The notes beneath the pieces are model-generated. The model did not search any database, was not told the DNA's origin, and saw nothing but the letters and a program-made list of their open reading frames with translations. Below are positions 11,138 through 20,160 of a stretch of 64,000 nucleotides of DNA, in pieces; the stretch's first letter is position 1; the number at the start of each line of letters is the position of its first letter. This DNA comes from Eustoma russellianum. Its lineage: Eukaryota > Streptophyta > Magnoliopsida > Gentianales > Gentianaceae. Both the position numbers and the translations under genes were made by a program. The stretch spans positions 30,926,852 through 30,990,851 of the forward strand of contig AP025048.1 of assembly GCA_036186865.1 (NCBI GenBank), written 5' to 3'.

Positions 11138-11710
11138 GAGTGCATCACCCGGACTTGCTCTCTTTTCGGGGCACTTGCTTGCGAAGTGTCCTGGTTTCTC
11201 ACACCGAAAGCATATTAATTTTGAACGATCCCTCTTTGATTTTCCTCTGCCTTTTCCGCGGTTGGAGTGCGCGTCAAAGGCTTCATCTCCGCCTTGCTGT
11301 GGATCGGACCAGTTGTCGCGCCACTTTCCCCGGTCACGGCCCCTACCGCGAGCCCCACGGCCACGACCTTTTTGATCCGACGACCCTCGTTTTTACCCAG
11401 CGTTAGTATATAAGAGAGAGTTGTGAGGAGTTGAATTAATAGTCTCTTCATTAATCCATTCCTCATACGCTTTTAAACGACCAACCACATCCTCGAAGTC
11501 GATTTTGTTCAAGTCCAACACTTGTTCGAGTGATGCAACGATGTGTATAAATTTCGATCTTGGCAACCCATTAAGAAATTTCTTGACCATCTTGGAGTCT
11601 TCTAAGGACTGTCCCAAAGTAGCCGATTTTGATGCTACTTCGGACAACTTTCCGGCGAACACATCGATAGAATCGATTTTCCCCATCTTGAGTCTATCAA
11701 ACTCGGCGGC
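11120..11710 (-). pseudogene. Copia-1 gag remnant with CCHC knuckle
   Basis: Reading from 11710: EFDRLKMGKIDSIDVFAGKL, LEDSKMVKKFLNGLP and FEDVVGRLKAYEEWI are the C-terminal half of a UBN2-type gag. A frameshift near 11400 leads to a basic, Gly/Arg/Thr-rich segment and the zinc knuckle CFRCEKPGHFASKC (CX2CX4HX4C, about 11210-11165). This then runs into the protease frame. The N-terminal gag half expected upstream is absent. Its place (11711-12019) is taken by short repeats and poly-A/T, so no complete gag protein can be made. Confidence 0.8.
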
Positions 11711-12019
11711 TAGGGTTTAAAATAAAGAGGATTGGCCGATCGATTCCCCTTTTTTAAAATAAAGAGGATTGGCCGATTCCTTTCGGCTGTGAAAAAAAGG
11801 TCAGCCGATTCCCTTCAGCTGTGGCGGCGCCCTCTCCTTTTTTTTTCTTTTTTTTTCAAACAGCAATCAACAAAGTGCTTCAAAAATTCCTAACCCCGAT
11901 CTTCAACGAGATTATACAGAATCCGTCCTTTGTTGATGAAGAACACGGTAACCTCCTCACGGGATCAACCCAACCACGACAATCCTACCATGGTGGCTCC
12001 TCCCTCTTCAAACAACCTC
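11711..12019 (-). other. Copia-1 leader with short repeats, gag start missing
   Basis: Contains AATAAAGAGGATTGGCCGAT twice (about 11721 and 11757), two degenerate AGCCGATTCC...GGCTGTGG segments and a T-rich run (11837-11858). No gag N-terminal module is recognisable. The sequence likely replaced it by deletion. Confidence 0.6.
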
Positions 12020-12034
12020 GGCTCTGATACCAAT
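12020..12034 (-). other. Copia-1 primer binding site (initiator Met tRNA)
   Basis: Element sense ATTGGTATCAGAGCC directly inside the 5' LTR, complementary to the 3' end of initiator tRNA-Met, which primes minus-strand DNA synthesis. A second copy (12051-12064) lies 30 bp away inside the LTR. Confidence 0.85.
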
Positions 12035-12325
12035 TGAAGTAACAATAATTGCTCTGATACCAATTGAAGTTAACACGGATTCAAAGAACACAACATGTAT
12101 AAAGCACAACACACTTTATTAATATTCAGAAAATAACTCAAAACCAAATTAGTACTTGCCGCCACTATAATGGTTCGGCCTACCCTAATTTTATAGACTA
12201 ACTAGGCTACACAAAACCATAACCTAATAGGAATAGATAAACATTAATAAGGAAATAAATTTAAATTGAAACTCCTACTTCTTAGGAGATTCCTAATCTT
12301 TATCTTAGAAGGAACTTATCCAACA
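12035..12325 (-). repeat. Copia-1 5' LTR
   Basis: 291 bp, plus-strand ends TGAAGTAACAA...TATCCAACA, matching 7522-7809. It includes the internal PBS-like duplicate at 12051-12064 followed by TGAAGT at 12065. The promoter for the minus-strand genes would be here. Confidence 0.9.
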
Positions 12326-12330
12326 GGTCG

Positions 12331-13492
12331 ACCATCCGACACCCATGCGATTTAATATAGTAGTTTCTATGTGACTACGTGTAGATGCAACTAGATGGGA
12401 TGTATGCATGTTTGATGATGATCAATGTATAGTCGAGCCCATGTTAAGCCGTGTCAATAGAAGTTAAAGTAACTGAAATGAATGGTAAGTGAACTTAAAA
12501 ATATCTTGGATGTCACTTAAATGAATGCACAAATGAATTGAAAGTTATTATATATGTGAAAGGTACGAATAAAATTATGTCACTCTAGTGGCCCGTGTGT
12601 GTAAAGAAAACAGATGAGAGTGTGTTATTTCGATGAACCGTCCATGTAAAAAGCACATATGAGATTATATCACTTTGGTAACCCGTTTGTGTAAAGAGAA
12701 CATATGATGTGTGCCATACATGTGGCCTGTCTACTAAAACTAGAAGGATGAGAGTGTCATATTTGTGTCATGTCTAAACAAAAGAAACATATGAGAACGT
12801 GTTACTTATGTGATCCGTCCGTGTATATAAAATAGATAAGACTATGTCACGGATGTGACCCATCCACATATAGTAAATGGGTGAGAATGTCTTACTTATA
12901 TAACCTATGTATGAGTAGGCATATTTATGGTTATGTGAAAAGGTACAACCAAGGAATGTAGATGCTATTAATAAATATATATTTGACTTCAATGTTAAAC
13001 CTAGGTTGTAGAACCTTTAAATAGGATTACAATTCCGTTTGAATCATCCCACTCACAGTACTATAACTTTAGATCATACACTAAGACTAGAACTTTACTA
13101 TGTTGTTTAACTCTCTTAGAGATCTATTCTGACGTGGAATTCAAAACCAAAGTTTTGGATATAGGTTTCAATGCATTTTGAGCCATCTCAATCTAAATTG
13201 CAGCTCAAGTTGTGAATTAAACAAATTTCGAACTGTCAGATTGACTCTCAAAGTCGACTTTATTATTCTCAAACATGATTTTGAAGATCCAAAATCGTCT
13301 TTGAGTCATAGAATGTTGGCAAAACCATTGTTTTGGATCTAGGTTTCAATGCATTTTAAACAAATTTATATTCTTAAAAGGTTCAGCATTCTAGTTAAAT
13401 CTATCCTATGATTTCTATCAAAGATTCTAGAAGCAAACCTCAACTAAAATACTAGGGCGACATGTTATCGATCCTTCTCCAACCAGAAGGTG
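12331..13492. other. spacer with diverged tandem repeat
   Basis: About 1.16 kb without a gene. The part at 12570-12915 is a minisatellite (listed separately). Further on, TTTTGGATATAGGTTTCAAT (about 13153) recurs as TTTTGGATCTAGGTTTCAAT (about 13331), a weak duplication about 178 bp apart. Otherwise unremarkable AT-rich DNA. Confidence 0.6.
12570..12915 (+). repeat. degenerate ~55-60 bp tandem repeat
   Basis: About six units share the pattern GAGA-TGT(C/G)A-CT..-TG-CCCGTCC-TGTA-AAAA--A-AT. Clear examples begin near 12572, 12612, 12668 and 12786. Unit divergence is high, so the array is old. Confidence 0.65.
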
Positions 13493-14319
13493 ATTGATGT
13501 TATGCCCCGCATCCTCCGTAAAATGATTAAAGGATAACAAAAAATTAAATGAGATTAATGACAGTCAATAGTAATGAATTAAGAATTAAATATTAAAATT
13601 AAGTAGCATTTAATTTAGAATTAAATATTAGAATTTAATTATTAGAGAAAAGGATATAAGTAAAATACAATTTAGAAATTCTAGTTTCACCCCTACCCAT
13701 ATTAAAAAACTGACAGAACGTCAGTTTTCCCCCATTCCTCAAAAAAGCGTCGACTTCTTTGCTCCCAAAGCCCTAGCCGTTCCTTCAAGCGTAGGAGAGG
13801 AAGTCAATATCTAGGAAACCGATCCAACCTCTGTTCGTCATCAATCCGTCTTCGAGTAATCAAAGGCAAGTAATCATCTTATAAGTTCCTACGATTTGCG
13901 AAAGAAAAAGGCCTATTTTTGATACCAAAGTGGATCACCATGCAGTAGTTGCTTTCTGTAAATCTATGTGTGCTATATGTGTTTTGGTTTTGAGTTTTGG
14001 CCATTGTATATTGAAAATCCTTCGTTGTTGTTGTTGATTACGTGAAATCTTGCCAATCCCAATCCCTGGAACCCTCTCTTTGCTGCTATATTCGGTTGAG
14101 AGGAGAAGAGGGTGAAAGGTAGAATTTTTGGGTTGTTTTGGTAGATGGTTTGAGTCTTAAGCATGAATCTTTGATTGATATGTGTGTAGTGTTCAATTGG
14201 TAGTTTAGGCATGAGATTATAGCAGGGATTAGGCCTGAGATGCTTGGTATGAAGTTTGTGATCGATTGGAGTTGTGGTTCTGCAGTGGTTGCAGAAATCG
14301 CAGAGTTTCTTTTCTGGAA

Positions 14320-14640
14320 TCGTAGACATCGATCGATTGATGTAAGGGTATGAAGTACTTCGATCGATCGATGTAGGGTATGATGTAGGATAGAAAGTAT
14401 TCTGACGGACATCGATCGATCGATGTGAGGGGATGAAGTACTTCGATCGATCGATGTAGAGTATGATGTAGGACAGAAAGTATTCTGACGGACATTGATC
14501 AATCGATGTGAGGGGATGAAGTACTTCGATCGATCGATGTAGGGTATGATGTAGGACAGTAAGCATTCTGGTGGACATCGATCGATCGATGTGAGGGTAT
14601 AAAGTGACATCGATCAATCGATGTACGGGATGATGTCAAT
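14320..14640 (+). repeat. ~83-bp palindromic GATCGATC minisatellite
   Basis: The motif AGAAAGTATTCTGACGGACA or its variant recurs at 83-bp spacing (14392, 14475, 14558). Each unit carries two palindromes of the type CATCGATCGATCGATG. Frames through this array give long open readings on the minus strand, including a 214-residue one, that are repeat translations and not genes. Confidence 0.9.
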
Positions 14641-15060
14641 TAGTTTTGTGGGAAAATAAGGGAAGAAATAGGGAAGCTAGGGGATCCTTTGGGTGACCTT
14701 AGGGACTTCTTAGGTCATGATTGAGACTAGTCTAAGTCTTGGAAACACGACTTAAGACGGTGAATCAACGGTGGAGATTTTGTAGGGTATTTGAATCGGA
14801 CTTCAACGTGAATGACCTAAGGGGTTAGGAATGAACGTATGAGGCTCTACAGAGTTCAAAAAGAGGAATGTGAGGGTTCCTACATTATCCTTTGGGTTCT
14901 AGAATGAATGTTTAGGTGATGTTGACTTGTCGGAAAGGATACGCTCGAGTGTGTGAATGAGGTGAGTCTCGAATGATTGATTGACATTTGAATGTGAATG
15001 AATGATGAGAATTCGTGCATTCTTGCATCATGGCACTTGCATTTGCATAATGTTTTGATA

Positions 15061-15275
15061 AGAGCTGTGCCTCGGCACAGGGTATAAAGTTTGCGAAATG
15101 AGCTGTGATGCATTACAGGGTATAAAGATAAGTTGTAACCATCATAGGGTATAAAGTGAGCTGTAATGTGCCATAGGGTATAAAGACAAGATGTGGCATA
15201 TTACAGGGTATAAAGTTGAGCTGTGGTGCGTCACAGGGTATAAAGACAAGCTGTGTCCCACCACAGGGTATAAAG
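15061..15275 (+). repeat. seven-unit hairpin + GGGTATAAAG array
   Basis: Seven copies of AGGGTATAAAG spaced 28-38 bp, each preceded by a short inverted repeat. Clear stems are CTGTGCC/GGCACAG, CTGTG...CACAG (twice) and degenerate versions. The array ends about 690 bp before the LTR end, the same relative place as in the LTR at 1075-4383. Confidence 0.85.
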
Positions 15276-15965
15276 TTATGTGACCGGACATTGTGACATG
15301 CATTGCACTGTTTTGAAAAGAAATGCATAAGCATTTGTGATTGTGTAGTGAAGTGCATATTTTGCCATGCATCACGTGAGTCGTTACAGTACGATTGAGT
15401 TGAGATGGGATTGTTATTGATTTGTTCAATGCTTATTGATTATTGTTCTTACTCTATTATGTTATAATGCTATATTCTTGTAGTTATACAAGACATGTGC
15501 CCCATCACCCCTTGATTTAAATACTACTCATGTCTTGCCATGTGATGATCCCGTATGTCTTATAAGCGGGTTACTTGCTAGCGTTTTTCGCTAAGGGTAC
15601 TACCATTGTGATGCAGGTGAGCCTGAATATGATATGATTTTTATTGAGGATGACGGCGAGTGGGCTGAATGGGATGCGTAGAGCTCATATTGGGAATTAT
15701 TCTAGACTGTCTTTTAGTATTCCAGTTTTCTTGCATTTATTTGAGGATTTTGATGGCTGCGTCCATACACAACCCTGGACAGTTACATTGTCTTTTGATG
15801 TACAGATTGATGGTTTTGAATTATTTTACATGTGTTTCCGCGATTATTTCTCTTACGTCATTGATGATGTGTATTTGAGAGATGAGACGTCTTGTAGTCT
15901 TCTCAGTAAGCTACGAATGGTGCACCGGTTCGGATCCGCTGTCCGGGTCGGGACGCTACAATTGA

Positions 15966-16648
15966 TACCATGTCGCCCTAGAATTTGAGCGAGCATTACA
16001 ATGTGTAATGCCTCAGCTATAGCAACACTATTACAGTCTTGTCATCACTAAAGTTAATAATTTAGGTTTTGTCTTCATTTTACCTATGCTCAATTTATAT
16101 TTTATACTCATATTTATATATCAATGAATTTTTTCTATACGTTCTTCGACTTAAATCAACTGTGTAATATTATTAATAGGCAAAACTAGACATTTTCTAT
16201 GCAATTTCTTATTATCATCTATAAATTATATTATCCACCCAAAAGAACAAAGTACTTCCTTTATCCCAAAGTACTATATTAGTTTTTATTTTAGTTTGTT
16301 TTAAAAATATTGTCATATTTTCAAAAATAGGAATAGATTAGAAGTCAGTTTTTTACTACCTTTTCAATTATTATTTATTTAATTTTTTCAGTTACTTAAT
16401 TAACCAACTAGGGATAAAAAAGAAATATAAGAACTAAAATTTTGGTTATAAAAAGTTCTCATGAATTGATTTTTAGCATTTTTCGCAAACTATTTAGTCC
16501 GTGAAGTGTTTTTGGAAATGATCTCTTTTTCTTTCAGCTTTATATTTGTCTTCCTAATTTTTATTTTTTTTACGTATGAGCCGCATGATATCACTATAGC
16601 ACTTTTTTTTTTTTGTAAAAGAGGTCGTCAGTACCTCTTCGGGCATTC
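15966..16648. other. AT-rich spacer, possible MITE edge
   Basis: No gene. GCATTAC-AATGT-GTAATGC (15993-16011) is a small perfect hairpin. AAGTACTTCCTTTATCCCAAAG near 16250 (split here) resembles a Stowaway-type terminal repeat, but I see no matching opposite end. AAGAGGT...ACCTCTT (16619-16639) is a 7-bp stem next to Copia-2. Confidence 0.4.
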
Positions 16649-16653
16649 TAGTA

Positions 16654-17190
16654 TGTGAAAGATATAGCAGAAGAGGTTGAAAATGATGGAGGAAGGAAAG
16701 AGTAGATAGCACATTGGGTGATGGGCGTGATCCGTGTCACTAAGCAATTGATACCGCAGGATGAGAGAGTGAATCAACAGTTAAGATGCTTAGTTGGTGA
16801 TGTGAGCTGAAGGAAACACAGGAGAATCAAGACGGCATGGTGATCCCGTGATTTGCGAAGGAGGTTGACTGAAGTGCGCAGGAAGAAGAAGAAGGAAAAG
16901 GGCGCGAAGTGTTTAAAATACGTGAAATGACGAAAATGCCCTTGACAGTTGTTTTGTATGAGTAGTTGATAGAAAGGCTTTCTTGGAATTTTGTTCAATT
17001 CATCTTCTTCCTTATTAGCGCGCCAGGCGCTTGTAGACAGTTAATGGTTTTTCAGTTGTATATCTCATTTCTCTTGAATGTGATCTCCCTATCATTCCTT
17101 CTCTCCTTCTCATTAGATCTCTTCAAGTTTTTGCGTCTTGATTGATTGATTGTTGTTGGAAAATTCGAATTACTTTTTACAAATTTCACA
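16654..17190 (+). repeat. Copia-2 5' LTR
   Basis: 537 bp from TGTGAAAGATATAGCAG to AAATTTCACA, directly before the PBS. Matches 21738-22283. Confidence 0.88.
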
Positions 17191-17202
17191 TGGTATCAGA
17201 GC
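17191..17202 (+). other. Copia-2 primer binding site
   Basis: TGGTATCAGAGC immediately after the 5' LTR; complementary to the initiator tRNA-Met 3' end. Confidence 0.9.
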
Positions 17203-17213
17203 TTAATGCATAG

Positions 17214-18540
17214 ATGAATTTTGGCATATTCATGGCTTCGAATAATTTTTCTCCAAATAATTCTCCTTCTTCATCAAATAATCCTCTTCCTAATAATGGT
17301 ATTACGGATCCAGCAGAGGATCCGTTCTATATGCATCCTAGTGATAGTCATTCGTTGATACTGGTACATCCACTCTTGATGGAAACCATTATCATGGTTG
17401 GAGTAGGTCAATGAGGCGTGCATTGGAGTCTAAAAATAAACTAGGCTTCATTAATGGAATGTATCCAAGCCAGCAGAAGCAGCGTGTAGGTACAATGCTT
17501 GGATCAATGCCAATAACATGGTAGCATCATGGCTGGTAAATTCCTTAACCCCTAGCATTGCACAAAGTGTTATCTGGCTAGACAACGCAGTAGAAATTTG
17601 GAATGATCTGTTATTTAGATATCGTAACATTGATTCATTTAGGCTTTCTAATTTGTAAGAGACATTTTATGCGGTAAAGCAGGAAAGCAGTTCTGTAACG
17701 GAGTATTACAAAAAGTTAAAAGGAATTTGGGAAGAACTATCTGTTTTGAGAGCAATACCTAATTGTGTCTGTGGTAGATGCACTTGTAATTTGACTGTCA
17801 AGATTAATAAATTTGTTGAAGATGACTGTGTAATCAAGTTTTTAAAAAGACTTAGTGATGACTTTGAAGCGGTTAAGTCACAGATTTTGCTGTCCACCCC
17901 CTTGCCTGATCTTAAGACTGCGTTTGCAATGGCAATTAAGTTGGAGAGAAAAATGACATATACAACTAATCAGAATCAGTTTATGAATAATCCATCTGCA
18001 GTGATGAATGTAAACTTCAATAACCAAGGAAGATCGAATACATATAATTCTAAATCATACAATTGTGCGTCTGGTCCAAGTGGTCTGTTTCCAAGACCAG
18101 TTGGAAGAGGTTTTGGAAGAGGAAATGGAAAGTTCAGTCAAAATACATCTAAGACACCTTTCTGCACATACTGTAGTATGGTTGGACACATTGTTGACAG
18201 GTATTATAAGAAGTATAGGTATCCACCAGGTTTCAAGCGAAGGAGTCAGGTGAACCTTGTGTATGATGATGGAGGATCACAGTCAGGAGGTGATATGTCA
18301 AATCATGGAGAATGTGAAGGACTTGAAGGTTCTGAGGAAAGTCACGAAGGACCTATGATATTACCTTTATTGACATCAGAGCAGTACACACAACTGCTTC
18401 ATATGTTGCATGAGCACCAGGACAGAGCAAACAAGAGTAGTGCTGAGTCCACTGGTAATGCAACAGCTCACCATTCCGTCATGTCAGCACAGAAAGTTAG
18501 TGATTTTGGTAAGAATGTAGGTAATGAATTATATAAAAGT
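17214..18540 (+). pseudogene. Copia-2 gag
   Basis: Starts at Met 17214 (MNFGIFMASNNFSP) or the second Met at 17232, 12-30 bases after the PBS. A frameshift near 17355 is needed to reach GNHYHGWSRSMRRALESKN, the gag N-terminal module. A stop TAA at 17656-17658 follows RLSNL. From 17746 a 304-residue frame covers the UBN2 module (KFLKRLSDDFEAVKSQIL) and the zinc knuckle CTYCSMVGHIVDRYYKK (about 18163-18213), whose last Cys is replaced by Tyr. A downstream acidic/His segment leads to protease. Gag would package element RNA. It is inactivated by the frameshift, the stop and the damaged knuckle. Confidence 0.88.
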
Positions 18541-18629
18541 TTAAACGTATGGATATTGGATTCTGGAGCCAGTAATCATGTGTGTTGTGACTTAAATCTT
18601 TTTGATTCATTTCATACTGTCAATTCTTT
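18541..18629 (+). pseudogene. Copia-2 protease, N-terminal part
   Basis: The active site WILDSGASNHVC starts at 18550, with the catalytic Asp codon at 18559. The domain is cut at about 18630, where the DNA switches to the opposite strand. The rest of the protease lies inverted at the far end of the next feature. Confidence 0.85.
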
Positions 18630-18990
18630 GTTTGTGATCCCCAAATGTCAATATGTATAAGGGAAAAAGGGGCTGAGGAAACTAAATGTGAAACAGGAAA
18701 TGGAACTCTCTTTTGCTTTGCCAGTGGGCACATAGTACACTTATTGAATTCATCAGACTCTACAATCACTGTTGGGTCCATCTTCTGTATCTCCTTGAGT
18801 CTAGTATGAGATGTGTGTCCCAACCTGACATGCCATAACCAGGTTGCAGAAGAGATGACTGAAAATGTTTGAGTTTGGTCAATTTGCTCAAGGAGAATGG
18901 GTTAAAGCCAAATGATGGAATATGAAACACATCTGTAAGGATTAGGTCTGGGTTGAGTTGAACTGTCCCAACATGGGACACTTTGACAAC
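18630..18990 (-). pseudogene. inverted block: protease C-terminus, HHCC finger, integrase start
   Basis: On the minus strand, from 18990 down, it reads VVKVSHVGTVQLNP, TDVFHIPSFGFNPFSLSKL (protease flap and C-terminus), then HTRLKEIQKMD, CTMCPLAKQKRVPFP (zinc-binding region) and LIHIDIWGSQ (integrase, catalytic Asp region). Both ends join the expected neighbouring residues of the plus-strand copies only if this block is flipped: protease ends at 18629 and integrase resumes with FLTIV at about 18996. It is therefore an in-place inversion of about 360 bp and not a foreign insertion. Confidence 0.88.
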
Positions 18991-19640
18991 AACACTTTCT
19001 TACAATAGTTGGTTATTATAGCAGGTTTTGTTGGGTGTACCTGATGAAATGTAAGTCTGAAACAAAGTCTATCATACAAAGCTTTTATGAATATGCATTG
19101 ATTCAGTTTGATTGTCATATCAAAATCATTAGAACTGATAACAGCCAATAGTTTAATATGAACTAGTTCTATGCATCTAAGGGTATTGTGCACCAGATAA
19201 GTTGTGTCTACACCCCACATCAAAATGGTATTGTAGAAAGGAAGCATCATCATATACTCTCAGTGGCTAGAGCTCTTAGGTTCCAGTCACATGTACCTTC
19301 AGTTTATTGGGACTTTTGTATTCAACATTATGTATTTCTTATAAACCTGATCCCCACACCATTGTTGAAAAATATATCTCCCTACCAACTTCTGTACCAC
19401 AAAATCCCTTCTTATTCCCACTTTAAAGTCTTTGGATGTCTTGCCTTTGGAACCAATACAAAACCAAACAAAGACAAATTTGGCCCAAGGTCCAGAAAGA
19501 GTATCTTTTTGGGTATGTCATATACTACAAAAGGGTATATTTTGCAAGACCTTGATACAAAAGTTGTGTATACATGCAGAGATGTTGTTTTTTATGAGGA
19601 CGTATTTCATATGGGACAAAATCAGATCATCATGATAGTG
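18991..19640 (+). pseudogene. Copia-2 integrase core and C-terminus
   Basis: Resumes as FLTIVGYYSRFCWVYLMKCK (19000-19065), usually DDYSRF. It continues with IKIIRTDNSQ (second catalytic Asp), a stop and a second stop near 19153-19165, then YTPHQNGIVERKHHHIL (Glu, about 19230). The C-terminal region has LINLIPTPLLKNISPYQ, FGCLAFGTN, KSIFLGMSYTTKGYILQDL and CRDVVFYED. Loss of the VDD Asp and the stops make it inactive. Confidence 0.87.
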
Positions 19641-20160
19641 TAACCTTATCACCAATAACATCCCCAGAATCTACTTGTCCACCAGAAAATGATGTTGCGC
19701 CTAACTACATGGACACTCCAGCCTCAGCACCCAATTTTGCACCATCTCTCATGTCTCCTTTGTCCAACTCACCTGTAACCCCAGTAAATGATCTTCATCT
19801 AATCCATTAATATCCTCATCTAAGACTGACAAACCATCTTCCTCTCCAACATGGACATCACAATCTCCAGTGCCTCCAGAAGAACTGGTTGTTGAGTTGC
19901 CTCCCCTTGACCCTACTGATGAGCATAATTCTGTGCCTACCAATCACAGATCCCAGCGTACTAAACATGTTCTCACTTATTTAGAAGACTATTATTGTAA
20001 CCAACTCTATAAATCCTCTAAACCAGCTTTTCATACTTCACCTCACTCTCTGCATAAGTACTTCACATTTGCATCACTGACTCCATAATACAAAGCATAT
20101 GTTTTAAGTACATACAGAACCTCAGTCTTACCTGGAAGCATCTAGCTCTTCTGTATGGCA
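19641..20160 (+). pseudogene. Copia-2 integrase-RT linker
   Basis: Proline/serine-rich low-complexity coding typical of copia linkers (PVPPEELVVELPPLDP region near 19870). A frameshift near 20090 precedes the RT. There is no catalytic motif here. Confidence 0.7.

Larger units (their letters stand above)
7522..12325 (-). mobile_element. Copia-1, complete but decayed Ty1/copia element
   Basis: A 4804-bp element in minus orientation, bounded by GGTCG target duplications at 7517-7521 and 12326-12330. LTRs are 12035-12325 (5') and 7522-7809 (3'). Internal order on the minus strand is PBS, gag remnant with CCHC knuckle, protease, integrase, RT, RNase H, PPT, the copia gene order. By eye the LTRs differ at about 15 of 260 compared positions plus a 3-bp indel, so the insertion is not recent. 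The gag N-terminus is missing and several frameshifts break pol. Confidence 0.95.
13498..15960 (+). mobile_element. Ty3/gypsy solo LTR (2463 bp, TSD ATTGA)
   Basis: Begins TGTTATGCCCC and ends GGGACGCTACA. It is flanked by perfect 5-bp duplications ATTGA at 13493-13497 and 15961-15965. There is no internal domain, so it is the product of LTR-LTR recombination. It shares late landmarks with the LTR at 1075-4383: hairpin/TATA array, GTTACTTGCTAGCG (15570 on), CAGGTGAGCC, and a tail with GGTGCACCGGTTC. Orientation follows that LTR. Confidence 0.93.
13452..15981. repeat. inverted repeat flanking the solo LTR (former hairpin target)
   Basis: CTAGGGCGACATGTTATCGA (13452 on) is complementary to 15961-15981 with two mismatches. 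Between the left arm and the insertion, CCTTCT-CCAACC-AGAAGG extends the same stem. Without the LTR and one ATTGA copy, the site would be a hairpin of about 60 bp. Confidence 0.75.

Noticed and set aside
13973..14617. Minus-strand open reading of 214 residues and two overlapping ones
   Set aside because: They cover the 83-bp GATCGATC minisatellite of the solo LTR; openness in several frames at once is a repeat artefact and there is no domain.
15061..15275. Direct repeats of ~30 bp resembling a CRISPR array
   Set aside because: Spacer and repeat are not distinct, repeats lie in a plant LTR, and no cas-like gene exists here.
15113..15429. Minus-strand readings with repeated FIPC-like blocks
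   Set aside because: Translation of the hairpin/GGTATAAAG array; no initiation context or domain.
16250..16500. MITE beginning near CTTCCTTTATCCC
   Set aside because: Only one weak terminal-repeat-like end; opposite end and TA duplication not found.
17191..17202. tRNA gene suggested by TGGTATCAGAGC at several places
   Set aside because: These are primer binding sites complementary to the 3' end of initiator tRNA-Met, adjacent to LTR ends, not tRNA genes.
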